Below, one piece after another: positions 24,121 through 32,824 of a stretch of 64,000 nucleotides of DNA (position 1 is the first letter of the stretch; each line of letters begins with the position of its first letter). The stretch spans positions 1,846,501 to 1,910,500 of the forward strand of contig NZ_RCWN01000001.1 in NCBI RefSeq assembly GCF_003668555.1, read 5' to 3'. A program made the translations under genes and the position numbers. A model generated the notes under the pieces. The model did no database searches, was not told the DNA's origin, and worked only from the letters and a program-made list of their open reading frames with translations. The stretch comes from Notoacmeibacter ruber. Its GTDB lineage: Bacteria; Pseudomonadota; Alphaproteobacteria; Rhizobiales; Rhizobiaceae.

Positions 24121-25211
24121 TAACTGGTTCTATCCTTCCCGCGATCGAGCGCCGAAACAAGAAAGCCGCTTGATCGCAATGTTTCCATATCCTTGAGATG
24201 CACCGAGCCGTTATATTCGAAACTCTCCGGCATCGCCGTGTCCATCTGGTCCTGCATCTGCTTATAGATGGAAGCACCGTCATAGTGCTGTCGATTTTCG
24301 ACGACGGCAGCAACCTGCTGCTTCAAATCCGAAAAGATTTTGAAATGCAAAAGCACGCCCCATTCTGTCGGGGAGTTGCGCCATGAGGGGTCAGGGGCAT
24401 GAATGGATTTGCGCAGGCTGGTATCTGAATCCCACCACAGGACCGGATATTTCGTCAATTTCGCATTGACGCCGAACACCCGGTGTCTTGGCCCGCCATA
24501 GATCGAAATATTTCCACTTTCTGACCGCTCATATCGATATCCATCGCGATCGAAATGGTCGGCGACGTCCCAGGGATAACCGCCGGAACCCGCGTCGAAT
24601 TTCGCATGAGACAGAGACCCGATGGGATACAGATCGATCATCGGCGCGATGATGCGCCGCTTGTTCAAGCCGAAGATACGGCGAAGATAGGTTTTGAAGT
24701 CCATCTTCCCGTTACACGGCGGTATCAGATATTCATCCGAGTCCACGTTGATGTACCAGCGATCGAAGCCATAGGAGAGCGCAAGCTGCTCCCGCCACAG
24801 GCGGCCCCGTCGGGCTTCGGCAAATCGAAGCTTGGAAGTGTAGAGATCCACGTCGGCCTGACCGCTGAGAAATTCGACGCTTCCATCCTCGGACCCGTCG
24901 TCGACGAACACGAACCTGTCCACGCCCAGACTGCGATAGTGCTTGAGGAAGGACGGGAGAAATCTCATCTCGTTCCGAGCCGTACAAAGACAGATCAAGT
25001 CGGTGGGAGCGACGGTCGAGGGCCCCGACCCTGAAACCGCGTGCAGCTTGGCTTTCGAACGATCACGTGCGAAACGGAAAGCATTCCGCGCTTTATAAGC
25101 AAACGCCTTGGGGAGACTGTAATCGTCGGTATAAGAAGGCACGCCTTTGAGAAAAGGATATTCTGCCATCGCATCCTTCATAAATCTGCGTCTCGACCAA
25201 TCTGAAATCAC
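24120..25211 (-). CDS. Glycosyltransferase family 2 protein (Glyco_tranf_2_4 type), copy A
   Basis: 363 aa with the GTG start that overlaps the upstream stop (GTGA). An ATG at residue 15 (MAEYPFLKG) has an AAGGA site and could be the real start. Motifs: LICLCTARNEMRFLPSFLKHY, FVDDGSEDGSVEFL, and the DxD-like YINVDSDEYLIPP. It is clearly homologous to the next gene (RFAEARRGRLWREQL against RYREARRGKVWREWL). Donor and acceptor are unknown; LPS or surface-polysaccharide modification is inferred from the operon. Confidence 0.8.
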   Translation of the reverse strand: MISDWSRRRFMKDAMAEYPFLKGVPSYTDDYSLPKAFAYKARNAFRFARDRSKAKLHAVSGSGPSTVAPTDLICLCTARNEMRFLPSFLKHYRSLGVDRFVFVDDGSEDGSVEFLSGQADVDLYTSKLRFAEARRGRLWREQLALSYGFDRWYINVDSDEYLIPPCNGKMDFKTYLRRIFGLNKRRIIAPMIDLYPIGSLSHAKFDAGSGGYPWDVADHFDRDGYRYERSESGNISIYGGPRHRVFGVNAKLTKYPVLWWDSDTSLRKSIHAPDPSWRNSPTEWGVLLHFKIFSDLKQQVAAVVENRQHYDGASIYKQMQDQMDTAMPESFEYNGSVHLKDMETLRSSGFLVSALDRGKDRTS

Positions 25212-26260
25212 GTATTCTCGCGAAATTCTATCGCGCTTTTGAGAAAGTCCCTCGAACGAAGCGATTGAGGGCCTGTATAATTGATCGTCTTTTCATAGAT
25301 GAAATTCGAGCTTTCTGCTTTCTCCAAATGGTTTTTTAGGGCGATATAATTTTCAGCACCACCCATGTGCTGCCCCTCCTGGATTGCCTGCTGAACCTGG
25401 CCGGCAAGATCGGAGAAGATTTTGAAATGAAGGAGTACGCCCCATTCGGTCGTCCAATTGTAGCGAGCCGGTTTCGGCCAATGAACCGATGCTCCGAGTG
25501 TGCAAGCTCGATCCCAATAGAGAAGAGGGTATTTCATCAGATGATTGTCGGAATGAAAGACCCGCCGCCTCACGCCGCCGAGCAGGATCGGACCAGCCTG
25601 CTCTAGCCGGCCTTCATAATCGCCTCCGTCAAATAAGGGGGCTACCTCCCATGGCTTCTCACCATTTGTGCCGTGAAAGACCGCTTCCTCGAGTTCCCGC
25701 GGATAGAAATCGATCATCGGCGCAGCGACACGTCTGATGGCTCTTCGGTTCAGTACCGCAACGTAATCACTCAATGGCATTTGATCGTGCAGTGGCGCGA
25801 TGAAATATTCGTCACTATCCACATTCAAATACCATCGTCCAAATCCATAGCGACACATGAGCCATTCACGCCACACCTTACCGCGCCGAGCCTCACGATA
25901 TCGCCTTGCCGAGACCCACAGGTCGACATCTTCCTGCGCTTGCAGAAACTCTCGCGATCCGTCGGTCGACCGATCATCGACGCATATGAAGCGTGAGACG
26001 CCCATCGATCGATAGTGCTCGAGAAAACTCGGTAGAAATCTCAGATCATCATGGCAGAGAAAGACGCAAGCGATGGCGTCACCAGAAAAACGTTCGGGGC
26101 CGGCACCGCTCGACAGCGAAAGCTCGGCGATGCGCAGGTTTTTCAGGTATCGGTATTGAGCAGATAGAAAATCTCGCAGACGCATCGTGTCATCTGCGCT
26201 GCGAACCGCTCCCTCGCCGCAAAACGGATAGGAAAAAGGGGTGCCTTCATCATTTGCCAT
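25208..26260 (-). CDS. Glycosyltransferase family 2 protein (Glyco_tranf_2_4 type), copy B
   Basis: 350 aa. It is the tandem paralogue of the previous gene over nearly the whole length: CVFLCHDDLRFLPSFLEHY, CVDDRSTDGSREFL, YLNVDSDEYFIAP, and the shared TEWGVLLHFKIFSDL near 300. The ATG at 26260 has a GGGGG site six bases upstream; a TTG four codons earlier is also in frame. It is the first gene of the glycosyltransferase operon, 35 bp after greA, so it may also be read from the greA promoter. Confidence 0.8.
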   Translation of the reverse strand: MANDEGTPFSYPFCGEGAVRSADDTMRLRDFLSAQYRYLKNLRIAELSLSSGAGPERFSGDAIACVFLCHDDLRFLPSFLEHYRSMGVSRFICVDDRSTDGSREFLQAQEDVDLWVSARRYREARRGKVWREWLMCRYGFGRWYLNVDSDEYFIAPLHDQMPLSDYVAVLNRRAIRRVAAPMIDFYPRELEEAVFHGTNGEKPWEVAPLFDGGDYEGRLEQAGPILLGGVRRRVFHSDNHLMKYPLLYWDRACTLGASVHWPKPARYNWTTEWGVLLHFKIFSDLAGQVQQAIQEGQHMGGAENYIALKNHLEKAESSNFIYEKTINYTGPQSLRSRDFLKSAIEFRENT

Positions 26261-26295
26261 TTCGGCCCCCAATTTCGCTTAAAAGTCTCAGGCGC

Positions 26296-26769
26296 TTAGC
26301 GCCACTTCACTTCGAGGATTTCGTAGTATTTGCTCCCGCCAGGCGCTTTCACCTCGATTGAATCGCCAACCTTCTTGCCGATCAGCGCACGGGAGATCGG
26401 CGAGGAAACGGAAATCCGACCCTCCTTGGGATCAGCCTCCTGATCGCCGACGATCTGATAGGTCTTTTCGTCTTCCGTATCCTCATCGACGAGCCTGATC
26501 GTCGCGCCGAACTTGATCGTGTCGCCGCTCATCTTGGAGACGTCGATAATTTCCGCGCGAGTGGTTAGATCTTCGAGTTCCTTGATCCGGCCCTCATTCA
26601 GGCTCTGCGCTTCCTTGGCCGCATGGTATTCGGCATTCTCGGAGAGATCGCCATGGGCGCGCGCTTCCGAAATCGCATCGATGATGCGCGGCCGTTCTTC
26701 CTGCTGGCGCCAGCGCAGTTCTTCCTTCAGCTTGAGATGACCCGGAGCGGTCATGGGCACTTTCTGCAT
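26296..26769 (-). CDS. greA: Transcription elongation factor GreA
   Basis: 157 aa. It rescues backtracked RNA polymerase by stimulating transcript cleavage. The coiled-coil hairpin with the acidic tip is seen in [18 protein letters not shown], and the FKBP-like C-domain ends [23 protein letters not shown]. The ATG at 26769 gives the family N-terminus [18 protein letters not shown]. It sits beside the LPS cluster as in other rhizobia. Confidence 0.96.
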   Translation of the reverse strand: MQKVPMTAPGHLKLKEELRWRQQEERPRIIDAISEARAHGDLSENAEYHAAKEAQSLNEGRIKELEDLTTRAEIIDVSKMSGDTIKFGATIRLVDEDTEDEKTYQIVGDQEADPKEGRISVSSPISRALIGKKVGDSIEVKAPGGSKYYEILEVKWR

Positions 26770-26997
26770 TGTCTCATTCCATTTGTACTGACGCCGATAG
26801 CGGCCACGGAAGGCTTGGCCATCGACCAAAAAAGAAACCCCCGGTCGCCATTTCGGCGGCCAGGCGTTACATCCACCATGAGTCTAGCGAACCGTTTTGC
26901 TGCTGCCAAGCGGGGGGACGACGTCCACTACGCAACTTGACTTCGCGATCCTATCGCGCAACTGGCCCGCGATAATCCACATGGGGATCAATTCGGC

Positions 26998-27486
26998 ATG
27001 AAAATCTTCCTGATCATCCTCGCCATTCTTGTCGCCGTTGCAATTGCTGCGTTTCTTGGCGCGATCGCTTACGGCAGACTGACGGGATGGGAGACCCGAA
27101 CGCGAAAGGCCGATCAGGGCATGTATGATTTTGACGCGGCACAGCGTTCCGCGACTGATAATGACGCGCTGGGCTGCACGAAAGGCCTCTGCGCCGAGCC
27201 GGACGTGGTCCTGCCGGAGCCGCCCGACAGCGCCGAAAACGCATTCGCGCGGATTGAACGGCACATCGAAGCCGACCGATCGGAGGTCGAGCGGGTGGAT
27301 GATCGCTCAGATATCACATATCGCCGTTATGTCGTTCGAACGCCGCTCATGCGGTTTCCCGACACTGTCGACCTGCGCTGGTCGCCGGAAGGTTGGCGCG
27401 CCATGAGCCGCTCTCTACTTGGACGAAGCGATCTCGGCGCCAATGAAAAACGCCTGCGCCAGTGGTTCGATATCGAGAATGACTGA
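26998..27486 (+). CDS. DUF1499-family membrane-anchored protein
   Basis: 162 aa. One N-terminal membrane anchor (KIFLIILAILVAVAIAAFLGAIAYG) is followed by a DUF1499-like domain with DVVLPEPPDSAENAFARIE, YVVRTPLMRFPDTVDLRW and a C-terminal SLLGRSDLGANEKRLRQW (matching the family's SRVGRSDLGVNRRRV pattern). The function is unknown. Its stop overlaps the next gene's start by eight bases. Confidence 0.82.
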   Translation: MKIFLIILAILVAVAIAAFLGAIAYGRLTGWETRTRKADQGMYDFDAAQRSATDNDALGCTKGLCAEPDVVLPEPPDSAENAFARIERHIEADRSEVERVDDRSDITYRRYVVRTPLMRFPDTVDLRWSPEGWRAMSRSLLGRSDLGANEKRLRQWFDIEND

Positions 27487-28435
27487 CGTCGCATTGCCGC
27501 AAACCGCCTCAGCAGATTTTCCGCTCAGAACACGCCTGATAGCTGCTTTCATGCTGCTGTTTGCCGGCGCGATCTGGGGCATGGGCTTCGTCGCCCAATC
27601 CACGGCGATGGATTCGCTTGGACCGTTCGGGTTCATCGCTGCCCGGTTTGCCGTGGCGACGGTCGGCCTTCTGCCCTTCGCATGGCTGGAACTGCGCAAG
27701 GCGCGCCGCTTGAGGGAAAGCGGCAAGGCGCTTCCCGATCACGGCACGCTGATGCCGGAATGGGGTGGTTATGCGCTGGCGGGCCTTGCCTTCTTCACCG
27801 GCATGGCGACCCAGCAAGTCGGGCTGGTAACGACGACCGTCGGCAATTCCGGCTTTCTCACAGGCCTATATGTTGTTTTCACGCCTTTCATCGTGCTTCT
27901 GCTCTTCCGCGAGAAGCCGAGGGCGATCGTCTTCCCTGCCAGCGCGCTGGCCCTCTTCGGTATTTTCCTACTGTCGGGTGGCCTTGGCGGCAGCCTCAAC
28001 TCCGGCGACTGGTGGACCATTCTCAGCGCGAGCTTCTGGGGTCTTCAGGTGGCGCTCACCGGCCGCCTCTCAGAGCGCACCGGTCTGCCCGTCACGCTGA
28101 CGACGGTGCAGATGGTGGTTGCATGCCTTCTGGCCCTGCCCCTGGCGCTCGTCTTCGAGACCGTCAGCACGGCGTCACTCCTGGTCGCCCTGCCCGAAAT
28201 CATCTACACAGGCCTTTTTGCAGGCGGTCTCGCCTTTTCGCTTCAGGCGCGAGGCCAGCGCTACGTCAAACCCGGGCCGGCGGCGATCCTTCTGTCCTCA
28301 GAGGCGGTCTTCGCCGCCATCTTCGGCGCCATCATCCTCGGTGAGCGTCTGGCATCCATCGCGCTTGTCGGCTGCGGCCTGATCCTTGCCGCGATCCTTC
28401 TCGCCCAATGGCCGCAAAAGCGCCCGAAATCCTAA
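27479..28435 (+). CDS. DMT-superfamily (EamA) transporter
   Basis: 318 aa with about ten hydrophobic helices in two EamA halves. The first half has GAIWGMGFVAQSTAMDSLGPFGFIAARF. The second ends in SSEAVFAAIFGAIILGERL, the usual PxxxxxxAxxxLGE-type end motif. Such proteins export small metabolites; the substrate is unknown. The ATG at 27479 lies inside the end of the DUF1499 gene, indicating coupling. Confidence 0.88.
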   Translation: MTDVALPQTASADFPLRTRLIAAFMLLFAGAIWGMGFVAQSTAMDSLGPFGFIAARFAVATVGLLPFAWLELRKARRLRESGKALPDHGTLMPEWGGYALAGLAFFTGMATQQVGLVTTTVGNSGFLTGLYVVFTPFIVLLLFREKPRAIVFPASALALFGIFLLSGGLGGSLNSGDWWTILSASFWGLQVALTGRLSERTGLPVTLTTVQMVVACLLALPLALVFETVSTASLLVALPEIIYTGLFAGGLAFSLQARGQRYVKPGPAAILLSSEAVFAAIFGAIILGERLASIALVGCGLILAAILLAQWPQKRPKS

Positions 28436-28528
28436 AATTCGGGATAACTTTGAATTCATTTGTCGCGGCTAAAATACCCGGACTGGCCGCGTGGAAGGCC
28501 AGCACCTTGTGTATCCGGGTTGCGTATC

Positions 28529-29233
28529 ATGGTCCGTCCGTCCCACCTCCGTCTCATGGCCGCCATCGGCGGCGCCCTGCTCGCCCTGTCGGGCTGTGGC
28601 GACGATTCCGGCCGCTATAGCGGCGCCTACGGCTTCGCGGGAGGGTTCGGAAGGACAGTCGACGGCTACGGCGCGCCCGCCGTCATGCCGCGCGAGGAGG
28701 CCGAGTGCCGCCGCAAGCTCAAGCGCATGAAGGTGCAATACACCGATGTGGCCCCCATCCATGACGGCCCCAGTTGCGGCATCGAATGGCCGGTCCAGCT
28801 CACCCGCCTGCCCGGCAAGGTGGCAGTGGAGCCGGCCGCGACGCTGACCTGCCAGATGGCGCTGGCGACGGCGGTCTGGGCCAAGGAGGAGCTGAACCCC
28901 TCCGCCCGCTGGCGCTTCTTTTCCGGCGTCGAGAAGATCCGCAACGGATCGAGCTATCGCTGCACGCGCATAGGCGGCAGGGGCAAGTGGAGCGCCCACG
29001 CATCCGGCAACGCGCTCGACGTGATGGAGATCGTCCTGAAGAACGGCAAGAGCATCGACGTCACCAAGCCCGGCTTCTTCTCGTTCCGCCAGAAGGGGCT
29101 TCTGAACGCGGTGCGCGAGGACGCCTGCCCCTATTTCACCACCGTGCTCGGCCCCGGCTACGACAAAGCCCATGGCGACCATTTCCACTTCGACCTGATG
29201 AGCCGGAAGAACGGCTACCGCGTCTGCAAGTGA
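28529..29233 (+). CDS. Extensin-family lipoprotein
   Basis: 234 aa. A lipobox LLALSGC ends the signal peptide. The extensin-like C-terminal domain carries conserved cysteines and the metal-site-like residues: SYRCTRIGGRGKWSAHASGNALDV and GYDKAHGDHFHFDL. The domain resembles LAS peptidases (D-Ala-D-Ala carboxypeptidase fold), so a cell-wall role is plausible but unproven. The frame is open from 28460; the ATG at 28529 places the signal peptide correctly. GC content is higher than in the preceding genes. Confidence 0.85.
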   Translation: MVRPSHLRLMAAIGGALLALSGCGDDSGRYSGAYGFAGGFGRTVDGYGAPAVMPREEAECRRKLKRMKVQYTDVAPIHDGPSCGIEWPVQLTRLPGKVAVEPAATLTCQMALATAVWAKEELNPSARWRFFSGVEKIRNGSSYRCTRIGGRGKWSAHASGNALDVMEIVLKNGKSIDVTKPGFFSFRQKGLLNAVREDACPYFTTVLGPGYDKAHGDHFHFDLMSRKNGYRVCK

Positions 29234-29282
29234 CGGCTTCGCCAGCGCCTTGGCCACGCGAGCGACCAACAGGAGATCGCCC

Positions 29283-29543
29283 ATGAGACTGCCGCTCCCG
29301 GCCCTCGCCATCCTCGCCGCCACGCTCGCCCTTCTAACAGCCTGCACCGGCGGAGTGCCGGGCGAGCGTCCCGCCCCAGCCGAACCCGATCCGCTGCCCG
29401 ACTCCGACCGGGTCTGCACGCAGCAATATGAACCGGTCTGCGCCCGGCGCGATGGCGACATGCGCACGTTCGGAAACGCCTGCGAAGCCGGCGCGGCGGG
29501 CTACCGCACGGTCCATGACGGGCGATGCGAAGACAAACGCTGA
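29283..29543 (+). CDS. Kazal-type inhibitor-like small lipoprotein
   Basis: 86 aa. The signal peptide ends in LLTAC (lipobox). The mature part has the Kazal spacing: C, then YEPVCARRDGDMRTFGNAC, AGAAGYRTVHDGRC. Kazal domains inhibit serine proteases; in bacteria their targets are mostly unknown. The ATG at 29283 follows an AGGAGA site. It is 49 bp downstream of the extensin gene and probably co-transcribed. Confidence 0.8.
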   Translation: MRLPLPALAILAATLALLTACTGGVPGERPAPAEPDPLPDSDRVCTQQYEPVCARRDGDMRTFGNACEAGAAGYRTVHDGRCEDKR

Positions 29544-29552
29544 GGCCGCGCC

Positions 29553-29915
29553 TCACTGCACGGTGAATTCGACACCCTTGGAATTGCGATAGCGGTTCGG
29601 CCCGATCTTCTCGAAGGTCACGCATTCGGTGCCCTTGGCCGGGCCGCGCGGAAAGGTCGTGCAGACCTGGTTGCCGTTAGCGCGCCAGGTGCCGTCGACC
29701 GAGCCGAGGAAGGCGCGCGCCGTCACCGTGCCATTGGCGCGATAATTGAGCGTGATGGCCATGCCGAAGCGCCGCGTCTTGATGGTCTTGCCTTCCATCT
29801 GCGCCTTGATTTCGGCGGCGGTGAGCGGCGCGGCGCTGGCGGGCGAGACCGCGCCAGCCAGAGCGGCAGTCGCGATGGCCATCGCGATAAGGGCGGAAGG
29901 AAACAGGGCGCGCAT
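29553..29915 (-). CDS. Small exported protein, unknown
   Basis: 120 aa. The signal peptide is cleaved near ASAAP. The mature 90 residues look beta-rich: TIKTRRFGMAITLNYRANGT, then GTWRANGNQVCTTF with two cysteines and a Gly-Thr-Trp turn, as in small lipocalin-like secreted proteins (DUF995-like, a loose resemblance). The ATG at 29915 has a GGAGG site. It ends 10 bp from the convergent Kazal-type gene. Confidence 0.7.
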   Translation of the reverse strand: MRALFPSALIAMAIATAALAGAVSPASAAPLTAAEIKAQMEGKTIKTRRFGMAITLNYRANGTVTARAFLGSVDGTWRANGNQVCTTFPRGPAKGTECVTFEKIGPNRYRNSKGVEFTVQ

Positions 29916-30126
29916 GGAAATCCTCCGGTCCGATGCGAACGGCGCGGCGGGATGCGCGCCATGCGGCAGACTAGCCGATGGCACCGGAACGGCCAAACGG
30001 CCCGCCCGGTTTCGCCGATAGCGGAGAAAACCGCACGGCGCGGCCGTCCGCGAAACGGCGGACATGCCGAAAGACCCGCTGGCCATGCGCGTCGGCCGCC
30101 GGCGGGTGGGAAAGGAAATGAGCAAA

Positions 30127-30187
30127 GACGGTGGCCGGAAAGGCGCGTGTCCTTGGGTGGTGTGAGTGCGACCTTCCGGCCACCGTC
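30127..30187. repeat. Inverted repeat, 14-bp perfect arms
   Basis: GACGGTGGCCGGAA (30127-30140) is repeated inverted as TTCCGGCCACCGTC (30174-30187) around a 33-base loop. There is no T-run on either side. Confidence 0.8.
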
Positions 30188-30305
30188 CAGGCGATTATCG
30201 ACTGAGCGTCTCTGTGACGGCAGCATCCTTCCCGGCGGAGACCCGCCCGTGAATACTGCCGCCTCCTGCTTCAGCTCTCCGCTCGTGCTCCGAGCGTTCA
30301 GCCCT

Positions 30306-30443
30306 CGGATCGACAAATCGTTGTCGATCCGCAAGACGGGCTTCACTGCCCCGCAGGCTCGAACGGTCTTGGCTCACCGAAAGTCCGTAGCCAAAGGGGT
30401 GAGGAATGGTCCGCGAAGCGGACCGGAAGCCAACGATTTGGCT
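30306..30443. repeat. Cluster of three short perfect hairpins
   Basis: CGGATCGACA / TGTCGATCCG (30306-30331), GGTCCGC / GCGGACC (30407-30423) and AAGCCAA / TTGGCTT (30426-30443). They lie in the non-coding stretch between the small exported protein and the ATPase gene. Confidence 0.65.
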
Positions 30444-30747
30444 TTCGGAATGACGAACGGGCGAAGCGGAAGCGAGCCCCGGCACCCACCACCGATGACC
30501 ACGGATTCGTCACCGGCGCGCTACGGTGAGAAGCGGTCCGCTTCAACGGACGGAAAGCAGAGCTTTACGAGCGCCGAACGCCCGGAGCCGAAGCGGAGGG
30601 CAGGCCCCATCGAAATCTCCGGTTCGCGATCCGTGCTCCGCACCTCAAGGAAGGCAGTGCGGGCCAGGATAAGGGAGGTTGGAAGGGCGTGGATAGGACC
30701 GGCTGATCAATCAGAATAAATTTGCTAGTTTTCGTCTAAGCTAAGCT

Positions 30748-32640
30748 TTACGAGTCAGCAATAGAAAGAGATGGCGAACTGCTCAGCGCTATATTCGTAG
30801 CCTTAATTATTCCATCAGCATTAATGGAAATAACCTTCTCATGTAGCGACTCAGCGGTCAAAATATCAGCTTGATCAGTGACATCCGACGCATTTGGAGC
30901 TGCACTCATAATCTTGGTTATAGCAGCGAGTTGAGGGTCTCCATTTTCAATGGACTCCATAATGGATCGATGGGTAGCCCCATCGTAAAGCCCATCGATA
31001 ATCTCACCGGTACCGTCTACCATCTTCTGAAGTACTTTTTGACCATCCTCGGAAGCGCGTAAACTGAGTATCTTACCGTAATCAATTGCATATATCACGT
31101 AGGATTCAAGCTTTCCGATGACGTCATTATAGTACTGATAGTTGTTATCAATCAAATGTATCAACCGTTGAGCCCAAAGATCTTGTAAAAGTAAACTTTG
31201 CCGATCAACGTCTGTAGAAACAGAAAATATCTTGGTTTTCTCGTGTAGGCAGTGCTGAAAGAGAAGCTCGAAAAGCTCTAAAGAATTTTGAGAAGATCCA
31301 TCGAAATTTGATACTTTTGTGTTTGCAAAATAGTTTATCGCCGACGCTTGAACTGCTTTCATACTAATTGGCAATTGTGCGGTGCCGTGGGTTGCACAGC
31401 ATTCTGCAATCATCGCCAAAAAATCTCTTGGGTTACCTTCGGACGTTCTGACAAAGAAATCAAAAGCTTTCTCAGATTCAAAAACCTCTGAAAAGAGCTT
31501 GTCAAATATAGCATTGATTTGGGCCGCGATAAATTTCGTGGGGTCATTAAAATCCATCTCGTATATTTCTCTGCCAATTGCCTCTAAAAAATGCTTTAGA
31601 AGTATAAGTAGCAGAAATGATTTAACTGACTCCTTATCTAAATCAAATGTAAATATATGATTCAAATCAGTTAATTCTGTAATATCTATCCCCGGCTGAA
31701 GCCCAATTCTTCGACCAGAGGAAACCGACGTGAAAGAAGTCAAATATTTCAAGGCACCGATTTTACAGGAAATCCGATTTGAAGTACCAATCGTTCGCCT
31801 TATCATTTCGGCAAATATAGGCTGAATATTTCTATCTATCTGAGACCATTCATCAATCAAAAAGACAATTTGTTCAACACCAAACGACTCTGCAAGTTCA
31901 TTGAACGCCAATCTAATTTCAGAAATATCGATAAAATGACTTGCCTCGATTACATACTCTGTAAATTCTTCATTCGAAATAGAAGCATTTCCAGAAATCG
32001 CAAAGTCTATATCGAATTTTTTCGACGATATGTGCGAAGAAGCGCCAGCATCTGCCCTAGCATCCGACTTTCTTTTGACAGTTTTCTTATAACCCTCTAT
32101 TCGCTCCCGCATATTTTCGTTGCGAAACGCCCGCCTGAGCCGCTTGGATGCGGCCTTGATCCGCGACTGGGTGCGAACTGACTTATACCATGATACCCAT
32201 TCTTCATCGAGCACTGGTGGAGTTTCATAATTACTTGCTAACTCTATAGCTCTCTCGGCGCACACATTTAAAAAATTGGAAAAAAATATTTCGACAACAT
32301 CAATATCCGTCAATACCGGGGCAATTCTACTTATATCCAACTCTCTCATATCGAAGTAAATAGGTATACATTTATAATAAGGCACTCTCTGACGAGAAAC
32401 TTCCTCGAAACACTTTAATATATGAGTCTTTCCTGTGCCGTTTCTGCCGTATATAACTTGTGTATTTTTATTATTAAGTAGACTTATATCTAAAACAGGA
32501 ACGTAGCTGGGAAAGAAAGCAGAAAAATCGTCAGATTTTTCTGCTCTGTGCTTCAAGCTACTTATCATATCAACGATTTTAGATGCACTCAAAATCTTGG
32601 TGCGATAAATAGATTTAGAACCGGTCGGAAAATCTGACAT
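30748..32640 (-). CDS. ORC/CDC6-like P-loop AAA ATPase, AT-rich, probably acquired
   Basis: 630 aa. Walker A is GRNGTGKT (residues 65-72) preceded by VIYG. A credible Walker B is IVFLIDEWSQID (258-269). A later stretch SCKIGALKYLTSF ... ITELTDLNHIFTFDLD resembles the sensor region of ORC/CDC6-like bacterial ATPases. An unusual basic segment lies at about 156-195. There is no signal peptide or membrane span. The start has AGGA six bases upstream. Base composition is far more AT-rich than every neighbour (many AAA, ATA, AAT codons). Such ATPases are often found in mobile or defence loci; that role is inference. No partner gene is adjacent. Confidence 0.72.
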   Translation of the reverse strand: MSDFPTGSKSIYRTKILSASKIVDMISSLKHRAEKSDDFSAFFPSYVPVLDISLLNNKNTQVIYGRNGTGKTHILKCFEEVSRQRVPYYKCIPIYFDMRELDISRIAPVLTDIDVVEIFFSNFLNVCAERAIELASNYETPPVLDEEWVSWYKSVRTQSRIKAASKRLRRAFRNENMRERIEGYKKTVKRKSDARADAGASSHISSKKFDIDFAISGNASISNEEFTEYVIEASHFIDISEIRLAFNELAESFGVEQIVFLIDEWSQIDRNIQPIFAEMIRRTIGTSNRISCKIGALKYLTSFTSVSSGRRIGLQPGIDITELTDLNHIFTFDLDKESVKSFLLLILLKHFLEAIGREIYEMDFNDPTKFIAAQINAIFDKLFSEVFESEKAFDFFVRTSEGNPRDFLAMIAECCATHGTAQLPISMKAVQASAINYFANTKVSNFDGSSQNSLELFELLFQHCLHEKTKIFSVSTDVDRQSLLLQDLWAQRLIHLIDNNYQYYNDVIGKLESYVIYAIDYGKILSLRASEDGQKVLQKMVDGTGEIIDGLYDGATHRSIMESIENGDPQLAAITKIMSAAPNASDVTDQADILTAESLHEKVISINADGIIKATNIALSSSPSLSIADS

Positions 32641-32684
32641 TCGATTTCCTTATTGATCATTCAGGCGTTGTATCTCTCTTCAGA

Positions 32685-32712
32685 AATCGAAGCTTTTGCA
32701 AAAGCTTCGATT
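32685..32712. promoter_or_regulatory. Perfect 28-bp palindrome upstream of the ATPase gene
   Basis: Arms AATCGAAGCTTTT and AAAAGCTTCGATT flank a central GC, so all 28 bases are self-complementary. It lies 45 bp upstream of the ATPase start. No T-run follows, so it is more likely an operator for a dimeric regulator than a terminator. Confidence 0.6.
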
Positions 32713-32806
32713 CGTTAGAAGCTCTCATCGGGGACGACTGTAACATCGCTGAGTAGCTTTGCCATAAAATTTTGATAACGTGTTAGACCGAGAGCACGGC
32801 ATTTTA

Positions 32807-32824
32807 GTAAAGTTCCAACTTTAC
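32807..32824. repeat. 18-bp inverted repeat at the composition boundary
   Basis: GTAAAGTT-CC-AACTTTAC lies exactly where AT-rich sequence gives way to GC-rich sequence. Short symmetrical arms around a tiny centre recall recombinase crossover sites, but there is no recombinase nearby and no matching copy at the other boundary. Confidence 0.5.

Larger units (their letters stand above)
29916..30747. other. Hairpin-rich non-coding stretch left of the AT-rich gene
   Basis: 832 bp, GC-rich up to about 30,715 and then abruptly AT-rich. Long frames here lack ribosome sites and recognisable products. It holds a 14-bp inverted repeat (30127-30187) and further stems at 30306-30331, 30407-30423 and 30426-30443. 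No transposase or integrase remnant is visible. Confidence 0.55.

Noticed and set aside
29952..30719. 255-aa frame in the hairpin-rich stretch
   Set aside because: No ribosome site or domain; it is crossed by several perfect hairpins and biased to Arg, Ser and Pro.
32782..32788. GTTAGAC, a match to an integron attC R' core
   Set aside because: No paired R'' core at the right distance and no integron integrase; a single heptamer is expected by chance.
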